A stretch of DNA of 64,000 nucleotides from Conus ventricosus (taxonomy: Eukaryota > Mollusca > Gastropoda > Neogastropoda > Conidae): positions 144,046,691 to 144,110,690 of the forward strand of contig CM031595.1 of the NCBI GenBank assembly GCA_018398815.1, given 5' to 3'. Of this stretch, positions 22,830 to 33,874 are shown piece by piece; within the stretch, counting starts at the first letter, position 1; each line of letters opens with the position of its first letter. The translations under genes were made by a program, and so were the position numbers. The notes under the pieces were generated by a model. It had not been told where the DNA came from. It made no database searches and saw nothing but the letters and a program-made list of their open reading frames with translations.

Positions 22830-25800
22830 TGACGTTTGCCCCACAAGGCAAATGCGCTCCATCCATGTAGTTTGTGAATGAATCATTTCCCCAATTGGGC
22901 CCCCAATGAAAAGGAAGAATTTCGGTGGCCCCCGACTATGTAGCGGGCGTCCCCAAAATAATTTTGGAAAAATTACTCGGGAAAGAAACAAACGTGGGCA
23001 ATTTGGGGAAAGTGGGCCACTGAGAAAATAGTTTAACAAGGGGTGTAAGGGCTGGGCATGTGTTTTTGAACCTGAGTAAAGCACTCAATAGGAGGAAGGA
23101 GGAAAGAATCATTTTAAAAAAAACCCAGCAGATGGCCTAGAGACTCCCAAAACCCGTCAGGACGTTGGGGTCCCCTGCTGGGCCAGTCTTACCAGGTGAG
23201 CGGGTAGATAGTTTTGGGGAAAACTACAGGGGAAAAAAATTAAAAAAAGAGAAAAAAGAATTCAAAATCTTGAATTAAAAAGGGTTTCTTACACAACCTT
23301 ATTTTGTGTTTCAAAGCCCACAAAACCCCTTTAAAACCCTTTTTTAAACCCCCTTCCCCCCCTTCACCTTCCACCCCGTGAGGTTTGGGTTTAAGAAGGG
23401 CCCTGGGGTGGGGAACACACCGGTAGGCACCCCAGGAATTAAGGAAATCCCCGGGAGAGGAGTCGGAACTCGCACTCTCCAGGGAAGGAGAAACAGGGAG
23501 AGGATTGGAAAACTCATCTCTCCGTGCCAAGAAAGGGTCGAGGGGAGGAGTCGGAAGTCATATCCCCCAGGGGGCCGGGGGGAAAACCCGGGGGGGAGAT
23601 GATTCTGAGAGAGACAGGGGAAACCTAAAGGGGAGGGGGAGTCGAAATTTTTGGGGCAGGGGATAGCATCAAGGATTTAGAGAAACATTTTTTTTCCTGG
23701 CTGGAGTTTTTTGGGGGCCCAAAGGTTTTGGGGGGGAGGCCGGACTTTTATGAAGGGGCTTGAAATGAGTTTGGTTTTTTCCCCTCAGTGGAAAAGTGCC
23801 CACCCGTAAAAAAATTTTTTTTAAAAACCCTTTTTGATGTGATTTAGTAAAAATGGTTTTTCCCAAGGAAGGGGGAGAAGAAAAAAAAAATTCGGTAATT
23901 TCGCCTTTTGGGTTATTTTGGGAAAGGGTTTTCGGTGCGTAAGGAGTAAAGCGTCATGAAAGCGCGAGTGCAAAAGTGACAGTGTGACAGTTTTTTCCCG
24001 ATCCAGGGTTTTAAATTTTTTTTGTGTAGTAAGGGGGGCTTTGGGGGGGGAGAATGATTTTTTCCCTTTTAACCCCCCGTTAGGGCCCGGGGTTTTTTGG
24101 CAAAATAAATATAATATTTATTGGTGAATAACTTTTTTTGTTTTTTCAGCAACTTTTTTTTATCTCCACACTTTTGTTTTGTTCCGTTTACTAAACCCCT
24201 TTGCTGGCGCTTTGGAAAGGGGGCTTTTTGGGTTTTTTTTTTTGAACCCCCTTGGGATGAGAAACCACAGAATTAAGGGTGTGGTTTGTCTTTTAAAATT
24301 TGGGACCAAGAGCACTGACACAATCAGCCGTGCCCCGAAGAGTCCATCCAGCAGACAAAGGCCCTTTGGAGCAGGCAATACAAATAAAAGTGCCCTTTTA
24401 AGAGAGATTACCATATTTTTCCCCACACAGTGAAGGGGTTCTCATATTATAATATATTCCCCCCCCAAAATTTTTTTTATCTATCTTTAAAATTTTTTTT
24501 TTTTTTTTAAAATTTAAATCTTGCCAAGTCATTACTATAACAAACCCAAGAATTGTTTTAAACCGCACTTGTTTTCCCCCCCCTGCTTAATTGTTTTAGC
24601 AATTTTAATAAAAATATTTATATATATTATTATATATATAATATAAATAAATATATATTTTATAAATATAAAGGCATGAAAAATGCAAACTCTTTCCTTT
24701 ACATACAAACCCCAATACTGTAGCAGTCAATACATTTCCTTTAAAAAATCTTTGTCTTTTTTCACGATCACTTTCAAAGCCCCAGCCCCCGGGAACTCTT
24801 CCCGTTTAACTTTCCCAAAGCAGCATCCCGCTCAGGGCCCCATAAAGAGTACATGTCTTCCTGAAGGCCAACAACCCGCTCTCAAAACCCTTTGTTTTTT
24901 GTTTCCCGTTTCTTTTTTCCTTTTTTGCAAAGGTTTTCCCAAAAACAATTTTTTTTTGTTTTAGCCTGTTAAAATTTCAAAAACCTCTTTTTTCGTTTTA
25001 AAAATTCTGGTCTCCCAAAATCGACGACAAGGGTGGGCCTCAAACTAAACCCCCCTTTTGGCTTTCTTCCCCGAATCCAACCCCCGCGAAGGCCCCATTT
25101 TCCTCTTGGTTTCATTTCAATAAGGGAAAAAGCTTTATGACACCAAGTCCCCCGTTCCATCAAGATTTAAACCCAAGAAATCAAAATCACATTTCGAGCG
25201 CAGAAAGACCCTCCTGGCCCCCCATGGGGACTGAAGGGTTTTAAAAAACCCAAAAAACCCATATTTAGGGTGTTCGGAAATTGTGGGAAAAAAAAAACTT
25301 TTTTAAGAAGTTCTAAAATTCTTGCCTGGCATCAATTATCAAAGCCTCAAATTTGTCCCCTGTTTGTGATAAAATGACATTCCCCCCCCCTTGATGTAAA
25401 AGTACCAAACAGCCCCGCCAAGTCCTTATCAAAAGCTTTTCCTTTTGTTACACACGCTTTAAGCCGTGGTAAATTGCTTCCCCCTTCTCCGGGGATGGGG
25501 AAGCATTTAATTTTTCCAAAAAATCCCCTTCTCGTTTTCGTCTGAATTTCGCACGGTGTAATACAAGTTTGCACTTTTCAAAAAAGGGGTCCACCACAGC
25601 CTCCCTCACAAGCACAAACAAAACAATTTTAGCCATTTGTTTTAGATTTAAAACGTAGTTTCTAAACCACATAAATTTTAGACCCCGGCAAGCCAAACCT
25701 ATCATTGATTTTAATTGTTTTCATGGGCCCGCAAAAAAATGAAAAAATCTTTATAGGGTTTTCTGAAAAACCCGGGCAAACTTCGACCGGGAAATACAAA

Positions 25801-26680
25801 CACAAAGCCGCTTTTTGTTTTTTTACATTAAAAATTTCCCTAAAAAAAAAAAAAAAGAGTTAAGGGTCATTCCCATTTTTATTCCTTAAAGAAACGGGCA
25901 CCAAAACACCCCATCCCCATGCAACCCCCCCTCCCCTCCTCTCTCTCTCCCCCTCATTTCTTCTTTTAAAAAAAAACGTTTAGGGATGTTTTCTTCAACA
26001 AAATCCTTTTTTGGGGGTGATCTTTTTATTGCATTTTCTATAAAATTTCCCCTTCATTGAGGGCCGGATTAAAAAAAGCCATTTTGTGCTTACCGCCCCC
26101 AATTTAAAAAAATTCGTTTCTCTCTCTCTTTTCCCCTCCCCCTTTTCCTCCTCTCTAAACCCCCCCTTCTCCTTTTTCTTCCGACTTGTCCCAGGCCATC
26201 TATGTTTTTGGGCCCCTAGGTTTTTAATTCGGTTTTTTTGGTTTAAAAATGTCCGATGCAGAGAAAGAGAAGAGGAGAGAGAGGGAGAGGAGAAGAAGAA
26301 GGGGAAGGGGGGGGGGGGGGGCAGAAAAAAAAAAAAAAAGGGAAAAAAAGGGTTGGGAAAAAACAGAAAGAGTGGGGGAACCCCAAAAGGAAAAGTAATG
26401 AACCCGGATGGGTTTTTAAGTTGGTCTAGGCGAAAAATGTTTTATGAGGGGGGGGAGGACATGGGTGTGGCAATGATATGGGGGGGGGGAGAGGGGGGGG
26501 AATTGGGAAAAGGGCCCCCGGTAAACCGAAACAATTAAATTTTAGGATCGGGGGTTTTTAAAAGTGGGCTTCTTCTTTTCCCTATAATAGGGCCCTCAAC
26601 AAACCGGGTTTATATTCCCGCCCCTTTTCGATGGCCTTTTTTTTGGGAAAGGAACCGGGGTGCCCCAAATGGGTTTGGGG
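22830..26680. repeat. Noisy duplicate (copy B) of module M plus NPHP3 5' region
   Basis: The order of landmarks matches 26,810-29,840: the GAG-rich minisatellite (about 23,460-23,600), 'gcgagtgcaaaagtgacagtgtgacag' (about 23,963), 'cactgacacaatcagccgtg' (about 24,313), the NPHP3 exon 1 homologue (24,740-25,225), a CT-rich stretch (about 25,930), a GA/poly-G stretch (about 26,270-26,330) and the 'ataatag' block (about 26,585). Nearly every difference from the later copy is a lengthened homopolymer or a lost short motif. I infer a low-quality second representation of the same locus, or a duplication represented by unpolished reads. Confidence 0.75.
24740..25225 (-). pseudogene. NPHP3: Degraded copy of NPHP3 exon 1
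   Basis: Homologous over its length to exon 1 at 28,013-28,474: the start region (cccccatggggactgaagg on plus), the I-E-M-K-P-R-G-K stretch (about 25,105) and the KRLRAEL region are all detectable. Frames break repeatedly and the donor (exon 1 AAG|GTAATG) is destroyed. Length is about 486 versus 462 bases because runs are expanded. It lies between exon 1 and exon 2 of the same gene, in the same orientation. Either an assembly artefact or a tandem exon duplication; the error pattern favours the former. Confidence 0.75.
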
Positions 26681-26760
26681 GGGTGGTGGGGGGGGGGGGG
26701 GGGGGGGTGGGGGGGGGGGGGGGGAAGAACCAAGGGGGGGGGGGGGGGTTTATTTTTAAA
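26660..26760. repeat. Poly-G-rich low-complexity tract
   Basis: Long G runs separated by single T or AA. Sits at the junction between noisy copy B and the cleaner copy C. Confidence 0.8.
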
Positions 26761-26809
26761 AAACTAAAGGGTTGTGGACCCAAGGTGTTTTTTGACCCCT
26801 TGACAACCC

Positions 26810-27305
26810 CAAACCCAGGGACAGGAGAAGACGAGGGAGAGGAGTTGGAACTCATCTCTCCAGTGACAAGAAGAGTCGAGGGAGAGGAGTCGGAAGTCAT
26901 ATCTCCAGGACGGGAGAAATCGAGGGGGCGAGATGATGTCTGAGAGAGACAGGGAATCCTGAAAGGATGAGGCGAGTCGTAATTCGGATGCAGGCATAGC
27001 ATCAAGGAGTGAGAGAATCATTTATTTTCCTGGTCTGGAGTTTGTGGGCCAATGTTGTGTGGAGGCCGTGACTTTATGAAGTCTTGAGTGAGTTAGTTTG
27101 CCTCTCAGTGGAAAGAGTGCTACCTGTATAAAATTTGTTTATAACGTGTTTGATGTGATTTAGTAAAGTGTTTTCCCGAAGGAGAGGGGGAGAAGAAAAA
27201 ACATTCGGTAGTGCGCCTTTTGGTTGATTGGAAGGATTGCGTGTGCGTATGGAGTAAATGCTGTCATGAATGCGCGAGTGCAAAAGTGACAGTGTGACAG
27301 TTTTC
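26810..27305. repeat. Module M, copy C, with internal 45-bp minisatellite
   Basis: The cleanest copy of the module. Positions about 26,825-26,940 contain two and a half copies of a roughly 45-bp unit starting 'gggagaggagt.ggaa.tcat', ending 'gaagagtcga'. The module ends with the 'gtgacagtgtgacag' landmark shared by copies A and B. Confidence 0.75.
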
Positions 27306-27405
27306 CTGATCCAGGTTTTATTTTTGCTGTGTAGTAATGTTTTCTTGGTGTGGAGAATGATTTCCATTTCTGACCCTGTTATGTCTGTGTGGTTACTGGC
27401 ATATA
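27306..27405. repeat. Return of the 2.55-kb unit sequence
   Basis: 'gtagtaatgttttc..ggtgtggagaatgat..ccatttctgaccctg..ggttactggc' matches the corresponding interior of units 1 (about 9,330-9,400) and 2 (about 11,870-11,950). So module M sits inside a unit rather than beside the array. Confidence 0.65.
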
Positions 27406-27422
27406 TATATATATATATATTG
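27401..27422. repeat. (AT)n microsatellite
   Basis: Short pure AT tract that marks where unit-like sequence stops. Confidence 0.8.
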
Positions 27423-27877
27423 TGTGAATAATGCTTTTAGTTTTTCAGCAACTTTTTTCATCTCCACACTTGTGTTGTGTTCCGTTTACTACCCTTTGCT
27501 GGCTGCTTTGAGGGTGCTGTTGGATTCTTTTTGAACCCTTGGTGATGAGAACACCACAGAATTATGGACTGTGGTGTGTCTCTATTTGGCACCAAGAGCA
27601 CTGACACAATCAGCCGTGTCTCCCTGATGAGTCCGATCCAGCAGACGAAAGGCCTAGGAGCAGGCAATACAAATAAATGTGCTTTCAAGAGAGATTACGA
27701 TGATTCCCTCAGGCAGCTAGTGAAGGGCTCTCATATTTATAATATATTCCACCCATTTTCTTCATCTATCTTCAAATTTTTTTTTTTTTTTAAAGTTCAA
27801 ATCTTGCCAAGTCATTACTATAACGACCGAAGAATTGTTAACCTGCACTTGTTTTCCCCCACTGCTTAATTGTTCAG

Positions 27878-27881
<4 letters not shown>

Positions 27882-27948
<67 letters not shown>
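27882..27948. repeat. (AT)n microsatellite
   Basis: About 67 bp of alternating AT just inside intron 1, roughly 65 bases past the exon 1 donor of NPHP3. Confidence 0.9.
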
Positions 27949-28012
27949 GTGCATGAAAAATGCAAACTCATTCTCACATACATACCTAATACTGTAGCAG
28001 TCAATACATTAC

Positions 28013-28474
28013 CTTAAATTGTCTTTGTACTTTGTCACGATCACTTTCAAATGCAGCAGCCCTGGCAACTGCTTCCTGTTCAGCTTCCAACGCAGCATCC
28101 CGCTCAGCACGCATACGAGTACATGTCTTCTGAAGTGCTAACAACTCTGCTCTCAGTCGTTTGTTTTCTGTTTCCAGTTTCTGTTCCTTTTTTTGCATGT
28201 TTGCAATATCATTTTCTTTGTTCAGCCTGTACATTTCAAAATCCTTCTTTATTCGTTCAACTTCTGGGTTCTCCAGATCGACAGACAGTGCTGACCTCAA
28301 ACTACCTCCTTTTGGCTTACGTCCCAGAGATCCAACACTGCGAAGGCCTAGTTTTCCTCTTGGTTTCATTTCAATAGGAATACGCTTTATGACACCATGT
28401 CCTGTTCCATCAAGATCAGAACCCAAGATATCATCATCATCATGCGAGCGCATGAAAGACCCTCCTGCACCCAT
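28013..28474 (-). CDS. NPHP3: NPHP3 (nephrocystin-3) exon 1, start codon to donor
   Basis: An intact 154-codon exon ending AAG|GTAATG in phase 0. NPHP3 is a ciliary protein of the inversin compartment, needed for cilia function and left-right patterning. The start is placed at M-G-A-G-G-S because it gives an N-myristoylation signal (Gly2, Ser6), as in human NPHP3 (M-G-T-A-S-S); an upstream in-frame Met six codons earlier lacks it. Residues 30-45 (IKRIPIEMKPRGKLGLR) match the human I-P-V-E-V-K-P-K-A-R segment. Residues 71-154 are a heptad-rich coiled coil containing ETENKRLRAELLALQKT (human DTENKRLRAELQALQKT) and ending D-R-D-K-V-Q-R-Q-F-K (human DRDKVKRQFK). Exon 2 (5,594) continues the alignment. 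The later NACHT/P-loop and TPR regions lie outside the window. Confidence 0.95.
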
Positions 28475-29140
28475 GGTGACTGAAGGTTTCAAAATCCCTA
28501 AGAACTATATTCAGCTGTACTGAAATTGTGGTAAAATAAATCTTTGCTATGAAGTTCTAAAATTCTTGCCTGGTACATCAATTATCAAAGTCATCAAATT
28601 TGTCCACTGTTTGTGATACATGACTTTTCCCCCCCTTGATGTAAACGTACCAGAACAGCCAGCCAAGTCTCTTATCAATGCTTTCCTTTGTATTTCACAC
28701 GCTGAAGCCGTGGTAAATGTGCATTCTCAGTCTCTGATGATGAGAAGCATTCAATTGTCAACAAATCCATTCTCGTTTCGTCTGAAGTTCGCACTGGTGT
28801 AATACAAGTTTGCACTTTTCAAAATGTGTCCACACAGCCTCGTCACAAGCACATACAAGTCAATATAGCCATTTGTATAGATTTAAACGTAGTTCTAACC
28901 ACATAAATTCAGACTCTGGCTAAGCCAGAACCTATCATTGATTCTAATTGTTTTCATGCCAGCAATAAATGAATAATCTTCATAGGCTTCTCTGACAACC
29001 GGACAAACTTCGACCGGAAGTACGAAACACAAAGCCAGCTTTTTTGTTTATTACATTAATTTACGTATCCGAGGGAGCTCATTCTATTTTCATTCTCTTA
29101 TGAAACTTGACACAGACACACCCCATCCCCATGCATACCC

Positions 29141-29177
<37 letters not shown>

Positions 29178-29334
29178 CTTCTTTCTATTTATAGCGTTTA
29201 TGTATGTTTACTTCTATTCTAGATCAGTTTTGCTGATCTTGTTATTGCATTTTCTATATATTTCCCTTCATTGAGGGCCGGATGTAAAAAAAAGCCATTT
29301 TGTGCTTATTCCGCTTTTTCCCTCATTAAAAAGA

Positions 29335-29381
<47 letters not shown>

Positions 29382-29465
29382 CACCTTCTTCTTCTTCTTC
29401 CGACTTGTCTAGGCCTATCTATGATTCTGCCACTAGGTTCAATTCGGTGTTTGGTTTAACTGTCC

Positions 29466-29510
<45 letters not shown>

Positions 29511-30340
29511 AGAAGAATGGGGGGGGGGGGGGGCAGAAAAAAGAAAGAAAGAAAGAAAAGGGTTGGAAAATACAGAAAGAGTGGGGGAACCCTAATGAAA
29601 CGTAAGTGACAGGATGGGTTTTCAAGTATGGTCTAGGCGAGATGTTTTATGAGGGCGAGGGAGGACATGGGTGTGAGCAATGATATGGGGGGAGGGAGAG
29701 GAGGGGGGAATTGGGAAGAGGGCCCCGGATAGAACCGAATCAATTATTTGAGGATCGGAGGTTTCAAAAGTGGTCTTCTTCTTCCGTATAATAGCCGTCA
29801 TCAACCGGTTGATGATTCTGCCACTTTGCGATGGTCTGTTTATGAATGGAACAGAGGTGCCACAAACAAACAAACCTACGGCCTTCACGAGCCAGCAGAT
29901 GCTGCCCTGGCTGCACGCACTGTCGGACAGCCCCGACCCACCACAGGTTGGAGGGGGGGGGGGGGGTGTTAAGCCCACACCTTGCGCTAGGCCGGCAGGG
30001 ATTTTTTTAAAAACTTTTTGTTGTGACAAGTGTTTAGTGACCCTTGACACGAAAGCGTCAAGAGTGTACGGGATGAAATTTGCCTATGGTATCGAGTCCC
30101 AGTCCCTGATGGTCCTTGGGAGGAAGGAGCTCTGTCGGCACTATGTTCTGCAGCGAATAAGGGCAAATTGCTGGTCATGTTCGCGTCGCTCACTTGGTGG
30201 CAGACAGAACTGTACACCTATACATCTAGGTATTATACAATGTATTCACTATCAGACTTTCAAAGGAATGGACGGGTTTTGTTTTTTTATCTTTACAGTC
30301 TTGGTGTCGTAATGACTCCATAACAGAAAGGAGGAAAGAA
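28475..30340. other. Upstream flank of NPHP3
   Basis: Contains the 5' untranslated and promoter region of NPHP3 by position, with no TATA or other motif I would stand behind. It holds CT tracts (29,147-29,172; 29,340-29,378), a GA tract (29,470-29,508) and poly-G runs (29,519-29,534; 29,949-29,964). The CT tract at 29,340 and GA tract at 29,470 are complementary and about 90 bases apart. An unrecognised open frame on plus (about 29,770-30,310) shows no known domain. Confidence 0.5.
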
Positions 30341-30355
30341 AGAACGTTCAGAGAG

Positions 30356-30360
30356 AGGAG

Positions 30361-30426
<66 letters not shown>

Positions 30427-30431
30427 GAGAC

Positions 30432-30470
<39 letters not shown>
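30356..30470. repeat. (GA)n/(GACA)n tract
   Basis: GA repeat with an internal block of five GACA steps. Confidence 0.95.
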
Positions 30471-30472
<2 letters not shown>

Positions 30473-30479
30473 CGTTCAC

Positions 30480-31290
30480 ACATGTAAGTCAAAGTTATAT
30501 GTGTAGCATTTAGTTTTGCCGTATATCTCTAGAACCTTTTTTTTTTCAAAATGGAATGCTTTTTCTATATTTAGGTTTGGTTTGAAAAAAATCCAGATCA
30601 GCTATCAGTTGTATATACCGCCGATCTAGCAGCATAGAAGTTTAGGCGATATAGGTAACCCTTTTACAAATCTTCTCTCACATATTAATACATTGGTATT
30701 TTCGTTTATCTTGAATTTTGTATAGTCATTTTAAGAGATCACTAAAATCTGTTAAATCGATGTTACATTAGCGTGACAATTTGACAAAAGATTCGAGGTA
30801 AAATTTCTAAGCTGGCCGAATGTGGGAAACGCTTTTTGCTCTCTTTGGAAAATCATCCTTGGAAACAATGAAAATTTAAAATCTATGTGTGAATTTTGGA
30901 CCAAAAGGTTCCGGACAAGATAATTTGATACATAAAGATTTCTTTGCTACTAACTGAAGAGGTGAAATATTTGCCGCCTTGTATGATCTATTTGTATTTG
31001 CATGTACCGGGACCCTAGACCTGTAGTTGAACTGCTTTGCTATCTGGACTTTGTATCACTTTCAAGACTGAATTTAGTTGCTGCAGAGAAGAAAAAAAAC
31101 TTCTTTGTTCATATTTTATTTTTGATCGGACTAAAAGCAAGGGTCAGATGTCAAGAGCTTTATATCTTAAGTCCGCAGGGCTGACAATTTATGATGTTGA
31201 AAAAGCAAGTCTCTTTCTTGCTTTTAATCGTTACTTTTCCATATGCGTATTCTTGCTTAATTTGGGAGCTCAAAAGACTCCTAAAAACGT
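30480..31290. other. Unannotated intergenic sequence
   Basis: No ORF above background, no repeat recognised; ends in a (CT)n-poly(C)-poly(T) tract at 31,296-31,368. Confidence 0.5.
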
Positions 31291-31295
31291 CACCG

Positions 31296-31304
31296 ATTCT
31301 CTCT

Positions 31305-31344
<40 letters not shown>

Positions 31345-31368
31345 CTCCCCCCCCCCCCCCTTTTTTTT
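31296..31368. repeat. (CT)n followed by poly-C and poly-T
   Basis: Polypyrimidine tract directly before the 147-bp tandem array. Confidence 0.9.
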
Positions 31369-31389
31369 TGTACTCCCAGTTCTTACAGA

Positions 31390-31853
31390 ATAGGGAGTAC
31401 TTTAGAATGGGAACGAAGACATGCTGTCTGTGTGTGTGTGTATCTGTCTGTCTGTCTGTGTGTGTGTCCGTGGTCAAAATGTGTTCCACTCGCTCCAGAC
31501 AAAACTACTGGACCGATCTTTATAAAGATGTGTAGGTATGTTCATTATGGGCCACGGATGATGCCCGATGTTTTAGTTTAAGGAATATCTCAGAAAGTAC
31601 TTGGCCGATCTTTGCAAAAATGAGCAGATACATTCATTATGGGTCACGGATGATGCCCGATGTTTTAGTTTACCCCGTTATAGCCGTTACTAACGGCTGT
31701 AACGGCCTGTAACGGTTTTTCTTCTTTATGGAATATCTCAGAAAGTACTTGGCCGATCTTTCTGAAAATTTGTAGGTATGTTCATTATGGGTCACGAATA
31801 ATGCCCGATGTTTTAGTTAACCGTTATAGCCGTTACTGGGAACGAAGAAATGC

Positions 31854-31926
<73 letters not shown>

Positions 31927-31933
31927 GTGTGTG

Positions 31934-31981
<48 letters not shown>

Positions 31982-32935
31982 GTCCATGGTCAAAATGTGT
32001 TCCACTCGCTCCAGACAAAACTACTGGGTCGATCTTTCTGAAAATGTGTAGGTATGTTCATTATGGGCTACGGATGATGCCCGATGTTTTAGTTAACCGT
32101 TATAGCCGTTACTAACGGCTGTAACGGCCTTAACGGTTTTTCTTCTTTATGGAATATCTCAGAAAGTACTTGGCCGACCTTTATGAAAATGAGCAGGTGT
32201 GTTCATTATGGGTCACAGATGATGCCCGATGTTTTAGTTTACCCCGTTATAGTCGTTACTAACGGCTGTAACGGCATGTAACGGTTTTTCTTCTTTATGG
32301 AATATCTCAGAAAGTACTTGGCCGATCTTTCTGAAAATGTGTAGGTATGTTCATTAATGGTCACGGATGATGCCCGATGTTTTAATTTCCCCGTTATAAC
32401 CGTTACTAACGGCTGTAACGGCATGTAACGGTTTTTCTTCTTTATGGAATATCTCAGAAAGTACGTGGCCGTTCTTTCTGAAAATGTGTTGGTATGTTCA
32501 TTATGGGCTACGGATGATGCCCGATGTTTTAGTTTACCGTTATAACCGTTACTAACGGCTGTAACGGCCTGCAACGGTTTTTCTTCTTTATGGCATATCT
32601 CAGAAAGTACTTGGCCGATCTTTGTGAAAATTGGTAGGTATGTTCATTATGGGTCACGGATGATGCCTGATGTTTTAGTTTACCCCGTTATAGCCGTTAC
32701 TAACGGCTGTGACGGCCTGTAACAGTTTTTCTTTTTAAGGAATATCTCAGATATCTCAGAATATCTCAGAAAGTACTTGGCCCATCTTTCTGAAAATGTG
32801 TGGGTATGTTCACTATGGGTCATGGATGATGCCCGATGTTTTATTTGACCAGAATAGCCGTTACTATCGGCTATAACGGCCTAGAACGGTTTTTCTTCTT
32901 TATGGAATATCTAAGAAAGTACTTGGCCGATTTAT
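31390..32935. repeat. Tandem array of a palindrome-bearing 147-bp unit
   Basis: 'ggaatatctcagaaagtac' recurs at about 31,581, 31,730, 32,151, 32,299, 32,446, 32,592, 32,737 and 32,902, mostly 146-149 bases apart. Each full unit contains 'ggtatgttcattatgggtca', 'gatgatgcccgatgtttta' and the 17-bp palindrome AGCCGTTACTAACGGCT or a close variant, embedded in longer inverted CCGTTA/TAACGG steps. A second type of monomer, starting 'gggaacgaaga.atgctgtc' and carrying a GT/GTCT microsatellite, occurs at about 31,408 and 31,838, so the array has a higher-order layout of about 430 bp. Confidence 0.85.
31855..31981. repeat. (GT)n-(GTCT)n compound microsatellite
   Basis: About 65 bp GT then about 50 bp GTCT, an expanded version of the shorter tract at 31,430-31,465 in the previous copy of the same monomer. 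Confidence 0.95.
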
Positions 32936-33545
32936 AAGCGGTTTGTATGATCTTGTGACAAATCGGAGCCTCTTTCCATATGTAAGTGATGTAACACTAA
33001 AAATCGATTAAACAAATTAAAACCCGTTATTTTGCCGTTATTTCTTATATATATTTTTAATGAAATTTGGTATACTGAAAGGTTATCCCACACAAATGGC
33101 ACGTCTATATAGTGTTTCACAATTCGACTGTTAAAAACCGTTATTCTTGACATATTGTCCGATTTGGATGAAGTTCGGTATGTACATAGGCTTCAGCTCA
33201 GTGATGACTAAAATACCAGTTTCAAAAGTGTACATTGGTTATATAACCGTTAAAATCGTTATTTTGCCGTTATTTTTCACATATTGGTGGATTTTTAATG
33301 AAATTTAGTATACAGAAAGGTTGTCACACACAAATGGCACTTCCATATAGTGTTTCAAAATTTGACCGTTAAAAACAGTTATTCTTAACATATTGTCCGA
33401 TCTGTATGAAATTTGGTAGGTACATAGGCTTTAGCCCAGTGAGGACTAAAATACCAGTTTCAAAAGTGCACATCGGTTAAATAACCGTTAAAACCGTTAT
33501 TTTGCCGTTATTTATCTCAGAAAGTACTTGGCCGATTTAAAAGCG
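32936..33545. repeat. Two-copy repeat, about 240 bp
   Basis: A block beginning 'cgttattttgccgttattt' and including 'acacaaatggcac.tc.atatagtgttt' and 'ggtacataggctt.agc.cagtga.gactaaaatacc' appears at about 33,025 and again at about 33,262. The 'ctcagaaagtacttggccgattt' of the 147-bp unit borders both ends, and CCGTTA/TAACGG-type steps recur, so this is a related extension of the same repeat system. Confidence 0.75.
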
Positions 33546-33874
33546 ATTTGGGAGACTGGGAGTACGTTCATATGCTTTGCATCTTGGTTTTTTGTTTGTT
33601 TGTTTTTTTTGTTTGTTACATTACCATCTAAAACTAGAGAGAGAAGAATTTTAGGATTTTCGCCTAATTCTTTGTTCAAATCTAGATATTTTAACTCATT
33701 TTCTTTCATGTATTTAATCATACTTGGTATAATTTTTACACATGGTTGATTATTCTCCTTCTTCAATGTTGTTTTTGTTGTTTTGTTTTGTTTTGTTTTG
33801 TTTTCTTAAAAAGTCCTATGTCCTATGAAGTAGCCTGGCAAGCCACACTCAGGTAAAGGACAATAAAATAAAGA
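33546..33874. other. AT-rich spacer with TTTG/TTTTG repeats
   Basis: TTTG (33,590) and TTTTG (33,780-33,804) tracts. The end of this stretch, 'aggacaataaaataaagattcttcttcttc', resembles a plus-strand retroposon 3' end, abutting the minus-strand LINE tail. Confidence 0.45.
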
